Positions 16,091 through 23,714 of a DNA stretch of 43,631 bases are shown here, one piece after another; positions within the stretch are counted from its first letter, which is position 1; each line of letters starts with the position of its first letter. The DNA is taken from positions 1-43,631 of IMG/VR virus record IMGVR_UViG_3300025324_000018, one strand, 5' to 3'. The translations under genes and the position numbers were made by a program. Under the pieces are notes generated by a model, which was given only the letters and a program-made list of their open reading frames with translations, had not been told where the DNA came from and did no database searches. The DNA is from a virus.

Positions 16091-16542
16091 TAGCCGCTCC
16101 TTTGGCGAAACTTATTCACCTCTGACTTCTGGAAGTAGAGCTTGAAAAGATCCTGGGGCTCAAGTCCCGCTGTGATGCACATTTCCACAAAGAAGTGGAA
16201 AGCATCGGCGATCTCCTCTTGGAAATGATCGACGTCGGTTGGTTGAGCGTCTTTCTTCCAAGGCTTGTTCTTGAGGCAATTTGCAGCTTCCATCATCTCC
16301 TCGATGGTACGCTGCATGAGATCCTTGATTCGGTACTGGATCAAGCGAAGATCAAGTTTGCCATGAAGTAGCGGACTAGGAACTCTAGCACCATTGGCTA
16401 TTTCAATGGGACCATAAGTTTCCATAAGCTCTCTCTGCCGATTAAAGATAGCTGTAAGCATGTCCATCATAGAATGCATTCCTTGACCATATCTCTCGTG
16501 AATCTGGTCCCAATCTAGCTCAATGTCCTTGATATTAACCAT
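16087..16542 (-). CDS. All-alpha NTP pyrophosphatase (dUTPase/dCTPase-like)
   Basis: A 151-residue helical protein of the MazG/dimeric dUTPase superfamily: E-E-M-M-E-A-A (E-x-x-x-E metal motif), a K-N-K-P-W-K-K insertion typical of dUTPase_2/dCTPase members, then F-Q-E-E-I-A-D-A-F-H-F (E-x-x-D). These residues coordinate Mg and hydrolyse dUTP or dCTP to the monophosphate. Next to a dCMP hydroxymethylase-like gene it may act like T4 gp56, removing dCTP so that only the modified nucleotide enters DNA, while also supplying dCMP. The ATG at 16542 with AGGAG about 10 nt upstream is preferred to a TTG at 16548. Confidence 0.78.
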   Translation of the reverse strand: MVNIKDIELDWDQIHERYGQGMHSMMDMLTAIFNRQRELMETYGPIEIANGARVPSPLLHGKLDLRLIQYRIKDLMQRTIEEMMEAANCLKNKPWKKDAQPTDVDHFQEEIADAFHFFVEMCITAGLEPQDLFKLYFQKSEVNKFRQRSGY

Positions 16543-17104
16543 TAACAAACTCTCCTATCCGTTTCATCGCTGATTCCTGAGAAAAAGCAGGTGCACCGTT
16601 GAAGTCATACCATACTGGCTCTGGAAGATAATGGGAACCAAGGAAGAGATGATAGATCACCTTGTAAAACCAACGGATTCGGTACAGGTGACCTTGACCA
16701 ACCTTGTTTCCAAACTGATCTTGATGGATAACCATCCTATCAGAGTCTTGATTCGGTTCACCCATGCAGAAAACCAAAAGCACCTGCTCGTCGAACCCCG
16801 CCCATACGTCTATTGGATCATCAAGGCGACTCTTTCCTCTCATCACGTTGCCATAGACAAATTCCGAAATCTCAGGAGTCCTATCGAGGATATCGAGGTG
16901 AGTTACTCGACTCTTGAGGCTGTGGGAATCAACCCAGGTTTCGTAATTGGGTTTCCATCCAGTCTCTCTTCCTGCTGGCGATTTCGTTACAGAAGCTGAC
17001 TCGATCTTCGGATATTTTCCGCTTCGCCATGCCTCAATAATCTCCCCAGCCAAAGTGGTTTTGCCCCCACCATCTGGCCCTTCTAGAACGATTACCTTAC
17101 CCAT
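16535..17104 (-). CDS. Thymidylate-kinase-like dNMP kinase
   Basis: A 189-residue P-loop kinase: Walker A LEGPDGGGKTT at residues about 7-17, the D-R-T-P-E-I-S-E-F-V-Y nucleotide motif near 75 (matching the D-R-x-x-x-S-x-x-x-Y of thymidylate kinases), and a V-F-C-M strand. It phosphorylates deoxynucleoside monophosphates; in this cassette a 5-hydroxymethyl-dCMP or dTMP kinase (functional analogue of T4 gp1) is plausible. The ATG at 17104, behind a GAGAGGG SD, is chosen over an upstream codon that would extend into the helicase gene. A GTCTAATA-type motif lies about 30 nt upstream. Confidence 0.78.
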   Translation of the reverse strand: MGKVIVLEGPDGGGKTTLAGEIIEAWRSGKYPKIESASVTKSPAGRETGWKPNYETWVDSHSLKSRVTHLDILDRTPEISEFVYGNVMRGKSRLDDPIDVWAGFDEQVLLVFCMGEPNQDSDRMVIHQDQFGNKVGQGHLYRIRWFYKVIYHLFLGSHYLPEPVWYDFNGAPAFSQESAMKRIGEFVNG

Positions 17105-17129
17105 AGCCCTCTCGCTTTCTGAGTTAAAA

Positions 17130-17150
17130 AGTAGTCTAATATTCCGAAGT
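17130..17150 (-). promoter_or_regulatory. GTCTAATA-type motif upstream of the kinase gene
   Basis: GTCTAATA at 17134-17141 (TATTAGAC on the - strand) overlaps the helicase stop and lies about 30 nt before the kinase ATG, at a similar distance to the copies before 11709 and 22090. A -10-like or operator role is suggested. Confidence 0.35.
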
Positions 17151-18584
17151 CTGCGGAGCAATCATCAAGTCCGGATCATCCATCACCATGCGCTCTAAGT
17201 TTTTCTTTTCCCTAAGAGCTTGATCCACCAAGTTATCGACAGAGCCCTTAACAGTGAGATGGTAAAACGTGACAGGATCTTCTTGTCCTGACCTGACCAA
17301 ACGACCTCGGGATTGCTGATACTTGATCCAGGAGTGATCTTTAGAGAAAAAGATGGCGTCCGAACATACAGATTGTAACCCGTCAAGCGCCTCGGCTGAA
17401 CCAGCATGAAGTACCAAAACCTGAGATCGTAAGGTCCTTTGGAACTCCCTAACCACAGATCGCCGCCGAGCATCGGAGACTCCACCTCTGATAAGGAGAT
17501 CAGTTCTTGCAAGTTCGCAGATAGCCTCCATCTCCGCCACGAACGCTGCAAAGACCAAGACCTTCCGTTCTGCCGATTCGAGATCGGCGAGCAAGGACCC
17601 CAAGACGTTGAGCTTATCCCGGTGTAACTCCAAGATTTGTCCTGATGTGTCATGTACCCAACCTCCCGTCATTTGCCTAAGCCTCAGTAGTTTGGTTAGA
17701 ACTATTGGGGCCTCTATTTCGTGAGTCCTATGAACAACGTAGCCAGTCTCCGAGAAGATCGAGTAGACCTCCCAAGCATGTTGACTCATTTTCACAGGAA
17801 TGTTGACATCCGTTTCCTTAGGAAGATCCAAACAAGCTCGCTTCCTAACCGTCATAACGTAAGGCTTGTATCTCGCCCGAAGATCATCGAGGTTTTGATA
17901 GCCCCGAAGCTCATAGCCAGTCCTGCCACCCCAAACCCCATACATGTAACGGAACCTTGTCCAGGACATAGCGTCTCCTTTATATGGGTCACGCCAGATC
18001 ATCGGGTCGATCACCTTCAACTGAGAGTAAAGGTCAAGGTATTTGTTGCCGATTGGCGTTCCAGTCAGAAGAAGAACGTGCCTTGCTTTAGTTCCCAGCT
18101 TATGTGCAGCCAAGGAGCGTTTAGCGGTCGCATTCTTCACATAGTGGCTCTCGTCTAGTATCAATATGTCAGCGTCAAACGCCGAAAGTACGTCCATTAT
18201 CGCCCATTCTTGGTCCCTTCGGATGATGGCGTCATAGTTCACTACAACCATCTGCAAGCTGCTTGAGCCGTTGCTTACCATCTTCTGAATTCGGGCGGTT
18301 TTCTCGGCTATGGACCCCTCGAGGACCTCCATCTGCCGTTCGATTTGTTCTGGGAGATGTAGCGCAACCTGGTCCTCCCAGACGCCCAATGCATTGATAG
18401 GAGAAAGGACGAGGACTCTCTGTGCTTCCCTCTGTAGATAGAGAGCCGCCGAGAAGTCGATAGCCACCTTCGTCTTCCCCGTCCCCGGCTCAAAGAAAAG
18501 CCCTCCATTCCCATTCTTCCATAGCCATATGAGTGCCCTTCTCTGATGGTTGAATGGCTTAGTCCTCGGGCGGTACTTCGTCAT
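17136..18584 (-). CDS. SNF2-like superfamily 2 helicase
   Basis: A 482-residue SF2 ATPase: Q-region FNHQRRAL, motif I F-F-E-P-G-T-G-K-T-K (about residues 33-42), motif Ia VLVLSPINALGVWEDQ, motif II DESH (about 143), motif III LLTGTPIGN (about 172), and motif VI Q-S-R-G-R-L-V-R-S-G-Q near 440. All SNF2/DEAD motifs are intact, so it should translocate on DNA; phage members of this type assist replication or fork restart. ATG at 18584 (MTKYRP) is chosen because the longer reading lies in the upstream gene. It overlaps the upstream gene by 26 nt. Confidence 0.85.
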   Translation of the reverse strand: MTKYRPRTKPFNHQRRALIWLWKNGNGGLFFEPGTGKTKVAIDFSAALYLQREAQRVLVLSPINALGVWEDQVALHLPEQIERQMEVLEGSIAEKTARIQKMVSNGSSSLQMVVVNYDAIIRRDQEWAIMDVLSAFDADILILDESHYVKNATAKRSLAAHKLGTKARHVLLLTGTPIGNKYLDLYSQLKVIDPMIWRDPYKGDAMSWTRFRYMYGVWGGRTGYELRGYQNLDDLRARYKPYVMTVRKRACLDLPKETDVNIPVKMSQHAWEVYSIFSETGYVVHRTHEIEAPIVLTKLLRLRQMTGGWVHDTSGQILELHRDKLNVLGSLLADLESAERKVLVFAAFVAEMEAICELARTDLLIRGGVSDARRRSVVREFQRTLRSQVLVLHAGSAEALDGLQSVCSDAIFFSKDHSWIKYQQSRGRLVRSGQEDPVTFYHLTVKGSVDNLVDQALREKKNLERMVMDDPDLMIAPQTSEY

Positions 18585-19005
18585 CCGTAACCTTGTCGCC
18601 CAAATGCCTGCGCTGAGCTTCATCCAGAACACGACGATCTACCACAACTTGCCCTTGGGGACCAATGATGTATTCAGCCCCCATTTTCTGAGCCAGCTCA
18701 AGTACCTCCATTTGCTCTCTACTTAAGGATGGAACTTCGGGCAAGGTGCCAGCAGCATCAATGACCGGTGATTCCAAGGAAGAGGTTATTTCAAGAATCC
18801 TTGACTCTGCCGAATGAAGTTCCATGAATTTGGCCTCAACTAACTGATCCAAGTCAGGGATGTCCGGCGGTTCCGGTTCGTCCTCCGGTGGTTCTATTTC
18901 CTTCGGGATAGTTCCACCATGAAGATCGTCATGCATCTCGTTAAGGACCCCTCTGATCTGTACGAGAAGGGTAATGATCTCGGTCAATTGCTCCTCTATG
19001 GCCAC
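18559..19005 (-). CDS. Acidic coiled-coil hypothetical protein
   Basis: A 148-residue protein starting with GTG behind GGGGG. Residues 1-30 look like a leucine-heptad helix; residues 33-55 are a Pro/Glu-rich linker (E-P-P-E-D-E-P-E-P-P); residues 57-80 are helical; the C-terminal part ends in acidic residues. It is encoded between the zinc-ribbon protein and the helicase and overlaps the latter by 26 nt, so it may be a replication accessory or helicase partner. No family recognised. Confidence 0.65.
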   Translation of the reverse strand: MAIEEQLTEIITLLVQIRGVLNEMHDDLHGGTIPKEIEPPEDEPEPPDIPDLDQLVEAKFMELHSAESRILEITSSLESPVIDAAGTLPEVPSLSREQMEVLELAQKMGAEYIIGPQGQVVVDRRVLDEAQRRHLGDKVTDDEVPPED

Positions 19006-19006
19006 G

Positions 19007-19441
19007 TCAATGCCCCCAAAGTCGTGGATTGTTCTTGGTTACATGGAAATCGTCGATGAAGGTTCCACATACCTCGCACCGATCAATCCCCCATACTCGA
19101 CTATGTGCAAAAACTCGGAATTGCCGGCAATACGGGCACCAATACCGGCCCCGAGCATTCTGCTCATGCAAAACCTCATCCGAGACGAGAGAGTGAGGGG
19201 GACCATAGCCCACAGACCTACTCACTACCGTCACACTCACCTCACCACCATGTTCTTTTTCTACTTGCTTGGCGAAAGTCTTGGCCTCTCTCAGGCTGTG
19301 GAATCTTTTCCCCCTCCGACCCACCTCGGTAGTGATAACTACGAGCCAAGGAAGTGAGTTCTCCTTGAGGTGAATAGGGAAAGGATGCTTCGGTTCACCA
19401 GTCGCCTTGTCAACTATCAGAGGCTTCGTCCTCACTGGCAT
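19007..19441 (-). CDS. Zinc-ribbon protein
   Basis: A 144-residue protein with GAGAGGAG as SD before ATG 19441. Residues about 50-75 include a beta/alpha unit (R-F-H-S-L-R-E-A-K-T-F-A), reminiscent of small single-domain DNA-binding folds. The C-terminal third carries a zinc ribbon: W-C-P-Y-C, then H-S-R-V-W-G-I-D-R-C-E-V-C-G-T-F, giving C-x2-C-x(n)-C-x2-C spacing. It starts inside the 3' end of the PrimPol-helicase gene (32-nt overlap), so it could be a primase- or replisome-associated DNA-binding factor. Confidence 0.75.
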   Translation of the reverse strand: MPVRTKPLIVDKATGEPKHPFPIHLKENSLPWLVVITTEVGRRGKRFHSLREAKTFAKQVEKEHGGEVSVTVVSRSVGYGPPHSLVSDEVLHEQNARGRYWCPYCRQFRVFAHSRVWGIDRCEVCGTFIDDFHVTKNNPRLWGH

Positions 19442-21380
19442 AGAATCTCCTCTCTTTGCCCGCTCGCTTTTCCCAAATCTGATTCTTGGCTAGTAACTCT
19501 TCCACCCCCTTTCGTATGGATTTGTTCCCTAAACCTGTCTCGCTCATGAGGAACCTGAGAGTAGCGCCCTTCTGACCCACTCGCTCTATCAGTTGAAGGA
19601 TCCTCATGAGATCACTGATCGCCCCCTCCTTCACCCATGCATACTGAGAGTCCCCTATATCCCCCATAGCAAGATTGAAGGCGACGGGAGGTGGCGAGGT
19701 TCGCTCCCGAAACTCCTTCTCCACGACAATCTGATAGCCCATCTCCTCTGTTCTACTCGCCTCCAGATAGAGCGCCGCTTCTAGCCATCCATAGATTACT
19801 GTAGAGCCCAATAGCTTGATTCCACCAAGACCTCTACCACCTCTAGCTCTTGGCGTTTTACCCCAATGGTGAACTACCACGATGGCACAGCGATAGCGAT
19901 TGCGAAGGAGCAGCAGCCATTGAAGAATGGGCCGCATATCTCGGGCAGAATTCTCATCGGCTGCTCCGATCATGAGATAGAGAGGATCAAAGATAACCAT
20001 CTTTACGCCCTCCCGCTGAATGATCTCCTCAATTGCCTCTCTATCTTCTGGGAAAGTCATATCGAAGGTGAAATCGTTGTAGAACATGAGCGGAATTGCT
20101 GGTGGGAACTCTACCACAACGAAGCTGGAATCTTGCTCTATCTCTACCATCCCTTTGTGAAGTCCCCGGCTTCTGGTGATTTTCCAGAGCCGATCCCTGA
20201 GAAGTGGAAGACTATTTTCCTGTTGAACCACAAGAACGGGTCCGCATCCTTTAGGATTGACCTCATGTAAACCGAGGAAAGGGACCTCAGCAGCACAAGA
20301 AACGGCGAGGTCCAGGGTGATGAGGGACTTGTAGCTCTTTGGCAAACCAGCAACAATGCCGTGGGACCCAAGAGTCCACCAGTCCTCAACGAGCCATTCT
20401 GGTTCAGTAAGAGCTGAACCGAGCAGGTCAGAATAGGTAATAATTCTTGGCCGCACTCGCAGAGGCGTGTCAACATCATTGGAACCAGGGAAGTCTGGTG
20501 AAGTTGAACGATCAGGGGATACCTCCAAACTTCGACCCACGTAAAGATGTGCCTTCTTAACCTCGGTCCAAAGTTGATAATCCCCGTCACTTCGTTCAGT
20601 GAATTTGTTCCAAACAGTGTTCCGAACGACAAGGAACACCTCTCCTGAATCCAAACCAGCCTCGAATAGTCGGCACTCAAGCTCCCATAGTCGATCACTT
20701 CTCTGGCCGATTGGCTGCTCGGCGGACTCGGATAAGAGGACTCTGACCCTTCGATCAAGACGTGGCCATATTCGTTTAAGGATACTTTCTCGGCTCTCGG
20801 CGGGTAGAGGTACTTCCACTGCGTCGGTGTCAATGACATGGGCTTCCACTCCCTTAACGTATTCCTCAATCTCAGAAACCTTGTAAGTGGGGCCATCCCC
20901 CCACAGAAGTCTGACTCGCTGTCTTGTGCCATACTCAGGTTTGAAGTTGTAGGTGCCCGGCACACGAAGCACCTGTGTCAAGTCCCATCCCCCCTTGTCT
21001 GCCCCTATCGTATAGGTAAGACGACGATTGAGAGGAGACTGTCGAGAGGGGTCGATACGTCTCTTGAGTCGCCAGAACGCCTGATATCTGCCGGGGGATG
21101 ACTGTACGGCTACTGTGGGACGGAGATCAATGTGCCTTGGATCGACGGTGTCTAGATCAGCCCACAACCAACTCGTAGGCTGAGCATTCTCCTTCCTTCG
21201 CCTCGGCTCGCTGAACACGACAGGGCAAAAGTATTGATCGGCGTTCAAGTTGATCTGGCTGTCTACCTTGCCGTTTTCGGTCGGCCACTCTAGTCCTGGA
21301 ACCTCGTGCCAGCGTGAATCCTTGTAGGGCAGAAAGACAAATCCTGTCTGATTGCCCCAAATCTCGGGCAAAAGATCCAC
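19410..21380 (-). CDS. PrimPol-AAA helicase-primase with C-terminal winged helix
   Basis: A 656-residue replication protein. Residues 45-180 form a RepB-prime/PrimPol-like primase: D75-L-D77 (catalytic D-x-D in W-A-D-L-D-T), a Q-S-S-P-G-R-Y segment at 93, and G-G-W-D-L-T-Q-V-L-R-V-P-G-T near 130-143. After a Ser/Pro linker comes a RecA-like AAA_25 ATPase: Walker A G-L-P-K-S-Y-K-S (about 345), Walker B V-I-F-D-P-L (about 462), and an I-V-V-V-H-H-W sensor. The last 70 residues look like a winged helix (L-I-E-R-V-G-Q-K-G-A-T). It probably primes and unwinds at the origin. The GTG start lies 4 nt from the preceding stop. Confidence 0.85.
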   Translation of the reverse strand: MDLLPEIWGNQTGFVFLPYKDSRWHEVPGLEWPTENGKVDSQINLNADQYFCPVVFSEPRRRKENAQPTSWLWADLDTVDPRHIDLRPTVAVQSSPGRYQAFWRLKRRIDPSRQSPLNRRLTYTIGADKGGWDLTQVLRVPGTYNFKPEYGTRQRVRLLWGDGPTYKVSEIEEYVKGVEAHVIDTDAVEVPLPAESRESILKRIWPRLDRRVRVLLSESAEQPIGQRSDRLWELECRLFEAGLDSGEVFLVVRNTVWNKFTERSDGDYQLWTEVKKAHLYVGRSLEVSPDRSTSPDFPGSNDVDTPLRVRPRIITYSDLLGSALTEPEWLVEDWWTLGSHGIVAGLPKSYKSLITLDLAVSCAAEVPFLGLHEVNPKGCGPVLVVQQENSLPLLRDRLWKITRSRGLHKGMVEIEQDSSFVVVEFPPAIPLMFYNDFTFDMTFPEDREAIEEIIQREGVKMVIFDPLYLMIGAADENSARDMRPILQWLLLLRNRYRCAIVVVHHWGKTPRARGGRGLGGIKLLGSTVIYGWLEAALYLEASRTEEMGYQIVVEKEFRERTSPPPVAFNLAMGDIGDSQYAWVKEGAISDLMRILQLIERVGQKGATLRFLMSETGLGNKSIRKGVEELLAKNQIWEKRAGKERRFYASEDEASDS

Positions 21381-21383
21381 TTC

Positions 21384-21563
21384 TCACCGAGGGGGCCAGT
21401 GCTTGGGAATGTCGGTGTGATGAATCATCCAGAAGTACCCAAGCTTCCTCGCTCGAATTAGACCACGCTTGATGTAATATTGGACGTCTCGCACCGGAAC
21501 CCCAAAGACCTCGGCCACTTGAGCCGTGGTCATGAACTCGTCTAGGATTGACGTATCCGCCAT
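21384..21563 (-). CDS. MerR/excisionase-type HTH protein
   Basis: A 59-residue protein consisting of a single HTH_17/MerR-like wing-helix: M-T-T-A-Q-V-A-E-V-F-G-V-P-V-R-D-V-Q-Y-Y is the recognition-helix core, followed by a G-L-I-R-A-R-K-L-G wing. The ATG at 21563, with AAGGGG upstream, is chosen over an upstream alternative that crosses a palindromic promoter-like sequence. It lies just before the PrimPol-helicase gene and may be its regulator or an origin-binding cofactor. No integrase is present, so an excisionase function is unlikely. Confidence 0.75.
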   Translation of the reverse strand: MADTSILDEFMTTAQVAEVFGVPVRDVQYYIKRGLIRARKLGYFWMIHHTDIPKHWPPR

Positions 21564-21575
21564 ATCACCCCTTTC

Positions 21576-21594
21576 GTGGTCTATAAGACTAATT
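21576..21594 (-). promoter_or_regulatory. Palindromic operator-like site before HTH gene
   Basis: GTCT-ATA-AGAC (21579-21589) is a perfect 4+4 palindrome about 16 nt upstream of the HTH gene start. It resembles the GTCT/AGAC half-sites seen at 31007-31020, so the HTH protein could bind its own leader. Confidence 0.35.
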
Positions 21595-21603
21595 GAACCA
21601 CAG

Positions 21604-21675
21604 AAAAACGTCAAGCGGGTGGCTGCTGTGTTACGCCGAAGGGAATCGGATGATTCTGGCAGCCACCTGCTTGAC
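21604..21675 (-). terminator. Intrinsic terminator after basic DNA-binding gene
   Basis: Arms GTCAAGCGGGTGGCTGC (21610-21626) and GCAGCCACCTGCTTGAC (21659-21675) form 17 pairs with one G-U. On the - strand they are followed by GTTTTTC (T-run at 21604-21608). It closes the transcript from the gene at 21686 and insulates the replication block. Confidence 0.85.
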
Positions 21676-21685
21676 TTCTTTGGCC

Positions 21686-22432
21686 TTAGGTCTTCGCCTT
21701 CGGCCTCCGCTTTGCTCCGCCCTTGCCTTTCGGAGCAGCGGCCTTCTTGGCAGCTAACGTTGCGTGCGCCTTCCTCAAGCCAGCGCCTTTCTCGTGGCTC
21801 TGCTCACTCCAAGTCTTCTGAATGGACTTCACCAGAGGTGAAGTCATGGAAGACCCGAAGTTGTAGCGCTCACGACCCTCCCGATTGGCAAGCTCGGGAA
21901 AAACGCCGTTCTCGACCTGACGACGAAGCCAGGCACGGAAGGTCTTTGGGTCTGCCCCGACGGCGGCGGCAAGACTGGAAGCCGAGACACCGGCTGGTTT
22001 CTCAGCCTTTGCCTTTCTTCCCTTGGAGGGTGCTCTCGCAGCCTCCTCCTGCTCCAAGTCGTCGAGGTCGTCGAATTCATCAGCCGACATTGCGCTCCTT
22101 TCACTCGTTCGGGCTGACAGTCGTATATTAGACGTTCCTCGGGCGAGCGTCAAATCATTCGCCTGTGGCTGTTCGATGGTTCGCTTGATGGTTCGCTTGA
22201 TGGCTCCTTTCTTGATCCATGGTTGAGGGGGGCGATTCAGTTTCACAAGCTGGCTGCTTGGATAACCCCCCGCTGAGATGGTCTTGGTCGCCCCTCCTGG
22301 ATCCCACACGACCCAGACCTCGATGTTGCGCTTCCCCTTGAGCGCATAAGAAATACGCCCCACCCATCCGAACCTCTTATGACGCACCCAGGTACCGTGC
22401 GCCTTGTAGCTAACCTCCCTCTTGCTCGTCAT
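21686..22432 (-). CDS. DNA-binding protein with SH3-like N-terminus and basic tail; internal start
   Basis: The ORF encodes 248 residues from ATG 22432 (GGGAG upstream). Residues 1-75 form a KOW/SH3-like beta domain (G-T-W-V-R-H-K-R-F-G-W-V-G-R-I); a tandem K-R-T-I repeat follows. From ATG 22090, with a good GGAG SD, a 134-residue protein would be made: acidic leader, HTH core (S-A-S-S-L-A-A-A-V-G-A-D-P-K-T-F-R-A-W), and a Lys/Ala/Arg-rich nucleoid-like tail. Either one fused protein or two in-frame products are made. The HTH resembles Lsr2 C-terminal domains and the product at 28106-28372. A TATTAGAC motif lies 36-43 nt upstream of 22090. Confidence 0.65.
   Translation of the reverse strand: MTSKREVSYKAHGTWVRHKRFGWVGRISYALKGKRNIEVWVVWDPGGATKTISAGGYPSSQLVKLNRPPQPWIKKGAIKRTIKRTIEQPQANDLTLARGTSNIRLSARTSERSAMSADEFDDLDDLEQEEAARAPSKGRKAKAEKPAGVSASSLAAAVGADPKTFRAWLRRQVENGVFPELANREGRERYNFGSSMTSPLVKSIQKTWSEQSHEKGAGLRKAHATLAAKKAAAPKGKGGAKRRPKAKT
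22126..22133 (-). promoter_or_regulatory. GTCTAATA motif near internal start 22090
   Basis: On the - strand this reads GTCTAATA, embedded in a CGTCTAATATACGAC near-palindrome. It lies 36-43 nt upstream of ATG 22090, supporting a separate transcript for the shorter DNA-binding protein. Confidence 0.35.
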
Positions 22433-22730
22433 GCTGGTCGCTCCCAAGTGACCCCTCGGAATCTGCGGTCGAGAGGAACATACGGAAAAGCTCCACGGCA
22501 GAATCGTACTTCTCTATGGAGAAGGCAAAATGGCCGGGCATGCCGACTAATCCAATCTCCAAAATGAGAACTCGCTCATCCTCAGCACTCCACATGGGGT
22601 AGAGAGCTAGGTGACCTAGAGGCTGAGCCCGTACATTAAAGCCTCCGTTCAGATGCTCATGAGAGATCAAGGAGCCATCCGGGCCCATTGAGAGATACAA
22701 GAGCTCCGACTCAGGTTCCTGTTCCATCAT
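22410..22730 (-). CDS. Hypothetical early protein
   Basis: A 106-residue protein of mixed alpha/beta character (a Leu/Ile-rich strand L-I-L-E-I-G-L-V-G-M then a helix) with an acidic C terminus. ATG 22730 overlaps the stop of the upstream gene (TGATG), and its own stop lies inside the next gene, so it belongs to the early operon. No family recognised. Confidence 0.6.
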   Translation of the reverse strand: MMEQEPESELLYLSMGPDGSLISHEHLNGGFNVRAQPLGHLALYPMWSAEDERVLILEIGLVGMPGHFAFSIEKYDSAVELFRMFLSTADSEGSLGSDQHDEQEGG

Positions 22731-22999
22731 CGCGGCATCTCAAAAATGTGCCAAACATATGACTCATCAAAAACCGTACCAACATAGTAGTCCTTAGTCA
22801 ACAGTGTTCCGCCAGGTGCTGGTAATTCTAAACCAGTACCTACTACGAAGAAGTTCCTAAGTTCCCTATCTGCATTCGGGTCTACTATGGCCCAAATCGT
22901 CGGGGCTCCCATCTGCATGGCTACCTTGATGATCTGAGCGCCTCTCGGCATCTCATGACTCCAATACTGAGCAAGGGACCATTTCCAAATGACTCTCAT
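22727..22999 (-). CDS. DUF7352-like small phage protein
   Basis: A 90-residue protein with the pattern M-P-R-G-A-Q-I-I-K-V, then P-T-I-W-A-I-V-D-P-N-A, R-x-F-x-V-V-G-T-G, and a closing Y-V-G-T-V ... W-H-I-F-E. From memory these correspond to DUF7352-like small phage proteins of unknown function, common in early regions. AGAGG SD precedes ATG 22999. Confidence 0.75.
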   Translation of the reverse strand: MRVIWKWSLAQYWSHEMPRGAQIIKVAMQMGAPTIWAIVDPNADRELRNFFVVGTGLELPAPGGTLLTKDYYVGTVFDESYVWHIFEMPR

Positions 23000-23358
23000 G
23001 TTGGTTCCTCTACAACGTTGTTCTGAATGATGATGGTCCGACCTTTCTCGGGGATGAACAGAACCCTGCCAGGTGTCAAGAGCTCCTCAATGATCTGCAT
23101 GAGGTCCCTCGATAGCTCAGGATCATCGTACTTGACCGAAGCAGCGTAGGCCGCTAGAGCAACTAAGGCATGGTGATCGGTGTCAGGCTTAAGAACGAAC
23201 ACGAACGACTGAACCTCATCCATATCCTCATCGTCCCCTCCCAGATCACGGTAGACGGGACCATCTACTATTGGGACTGGATGCTCATCGACATTGACTG
23301 GTTCGTAAAAGACACGGTACTTTGCGTAGAGGCCCTCTTTTTCATAGTGACTATTCAC
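22996..23358 (-). CDS. Hypothetical early protein
   Basis: A 120-residue acidic protein starting with GTG behind AAGGAAG. A D-L-G-G-D-D-E-D-M-D-E stretch (about residues 38-48) precedes a beta strand and a helix (H-A-L-V-A-L-A-A-Y-A-A). No motif allows a function. It overlaps its neighbours by 4-8 nt within the early operon. Confidence 0.6.
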   Translation of the reverse strand: MNSHYEKEGLYAKYRVFYEPVNVDEHPVPIVDGPVYRDLGGDDEDMDEVQSFVFVLKPDTDHHALVALAAYAASVKYDDPELSRDLMQIIEELLTPGRVLFIPEKGRTIIIQNNVVEEPT

Positions 23359-23713
23359 GGTCTATCTTCCTTTCTATTGGATACTTCCACTTGGGCTCGC
23401 ATGGGAACGGGATGTATGACCGATGCTCCTTTCTAGAGATCAAGTCTTCGGCTAGCAGGAGTTCCGGCATCTCTACGGGAACGGTGACGTAGGAACCTGG
23501 GGGAAGAATGAGGTCAACGTAGTGAACCTTCACCTTGATCGGCTTCCTAGATAGGTAATGGGTACACTTTCTCACGTATCCCTCGTTGATGGGATTGAAC
23601 TCGATAGTCTCGAACCAATAACCCTCCCCATGGTTGCCTATGTAATCCGACGCTCGATGCCTAGCCTCGTACTCCTTCCGCCTCGGCGCTCTCCATATGG
23701 AATCGAGAATCAT
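23351..23713 (-). CDS. Hypothetical early protein
   Basis: A 120-residue protein. ATG 23713 (MILDSIW) is preferred to an upstream codon within the preceding gene. The N terminus is basic (W-R-A-P-R-R-K-E-Y-E-A-R-H-R-A), the middle is beta-rich with Y-V-R-K-C-T-H, and a P-P-G-S-Y-V-T-V-P-V segment could be a small barrel. No family recognised. Confidence 0.6.
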   Translation of the reverse strand: MILDSIWRAPRRKEYEARHRASDYIGNHGEGYWFETIEFNPINEGYVRKCTHYLSRKPIKVKVHYVDLILPPGSYVTVPVEMPELLLAEDLISRKEHRSYIPFPCEPKWKYPIERKIDRE

Positions 23714-23714
23714 T

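Noticed and set aside
21384-21563. Excisionase of a temperate phage
   Set aside because: The HTH is excisionase-like, but no integrase, repressor or attachment site is visible, so it is better described as a regulator.
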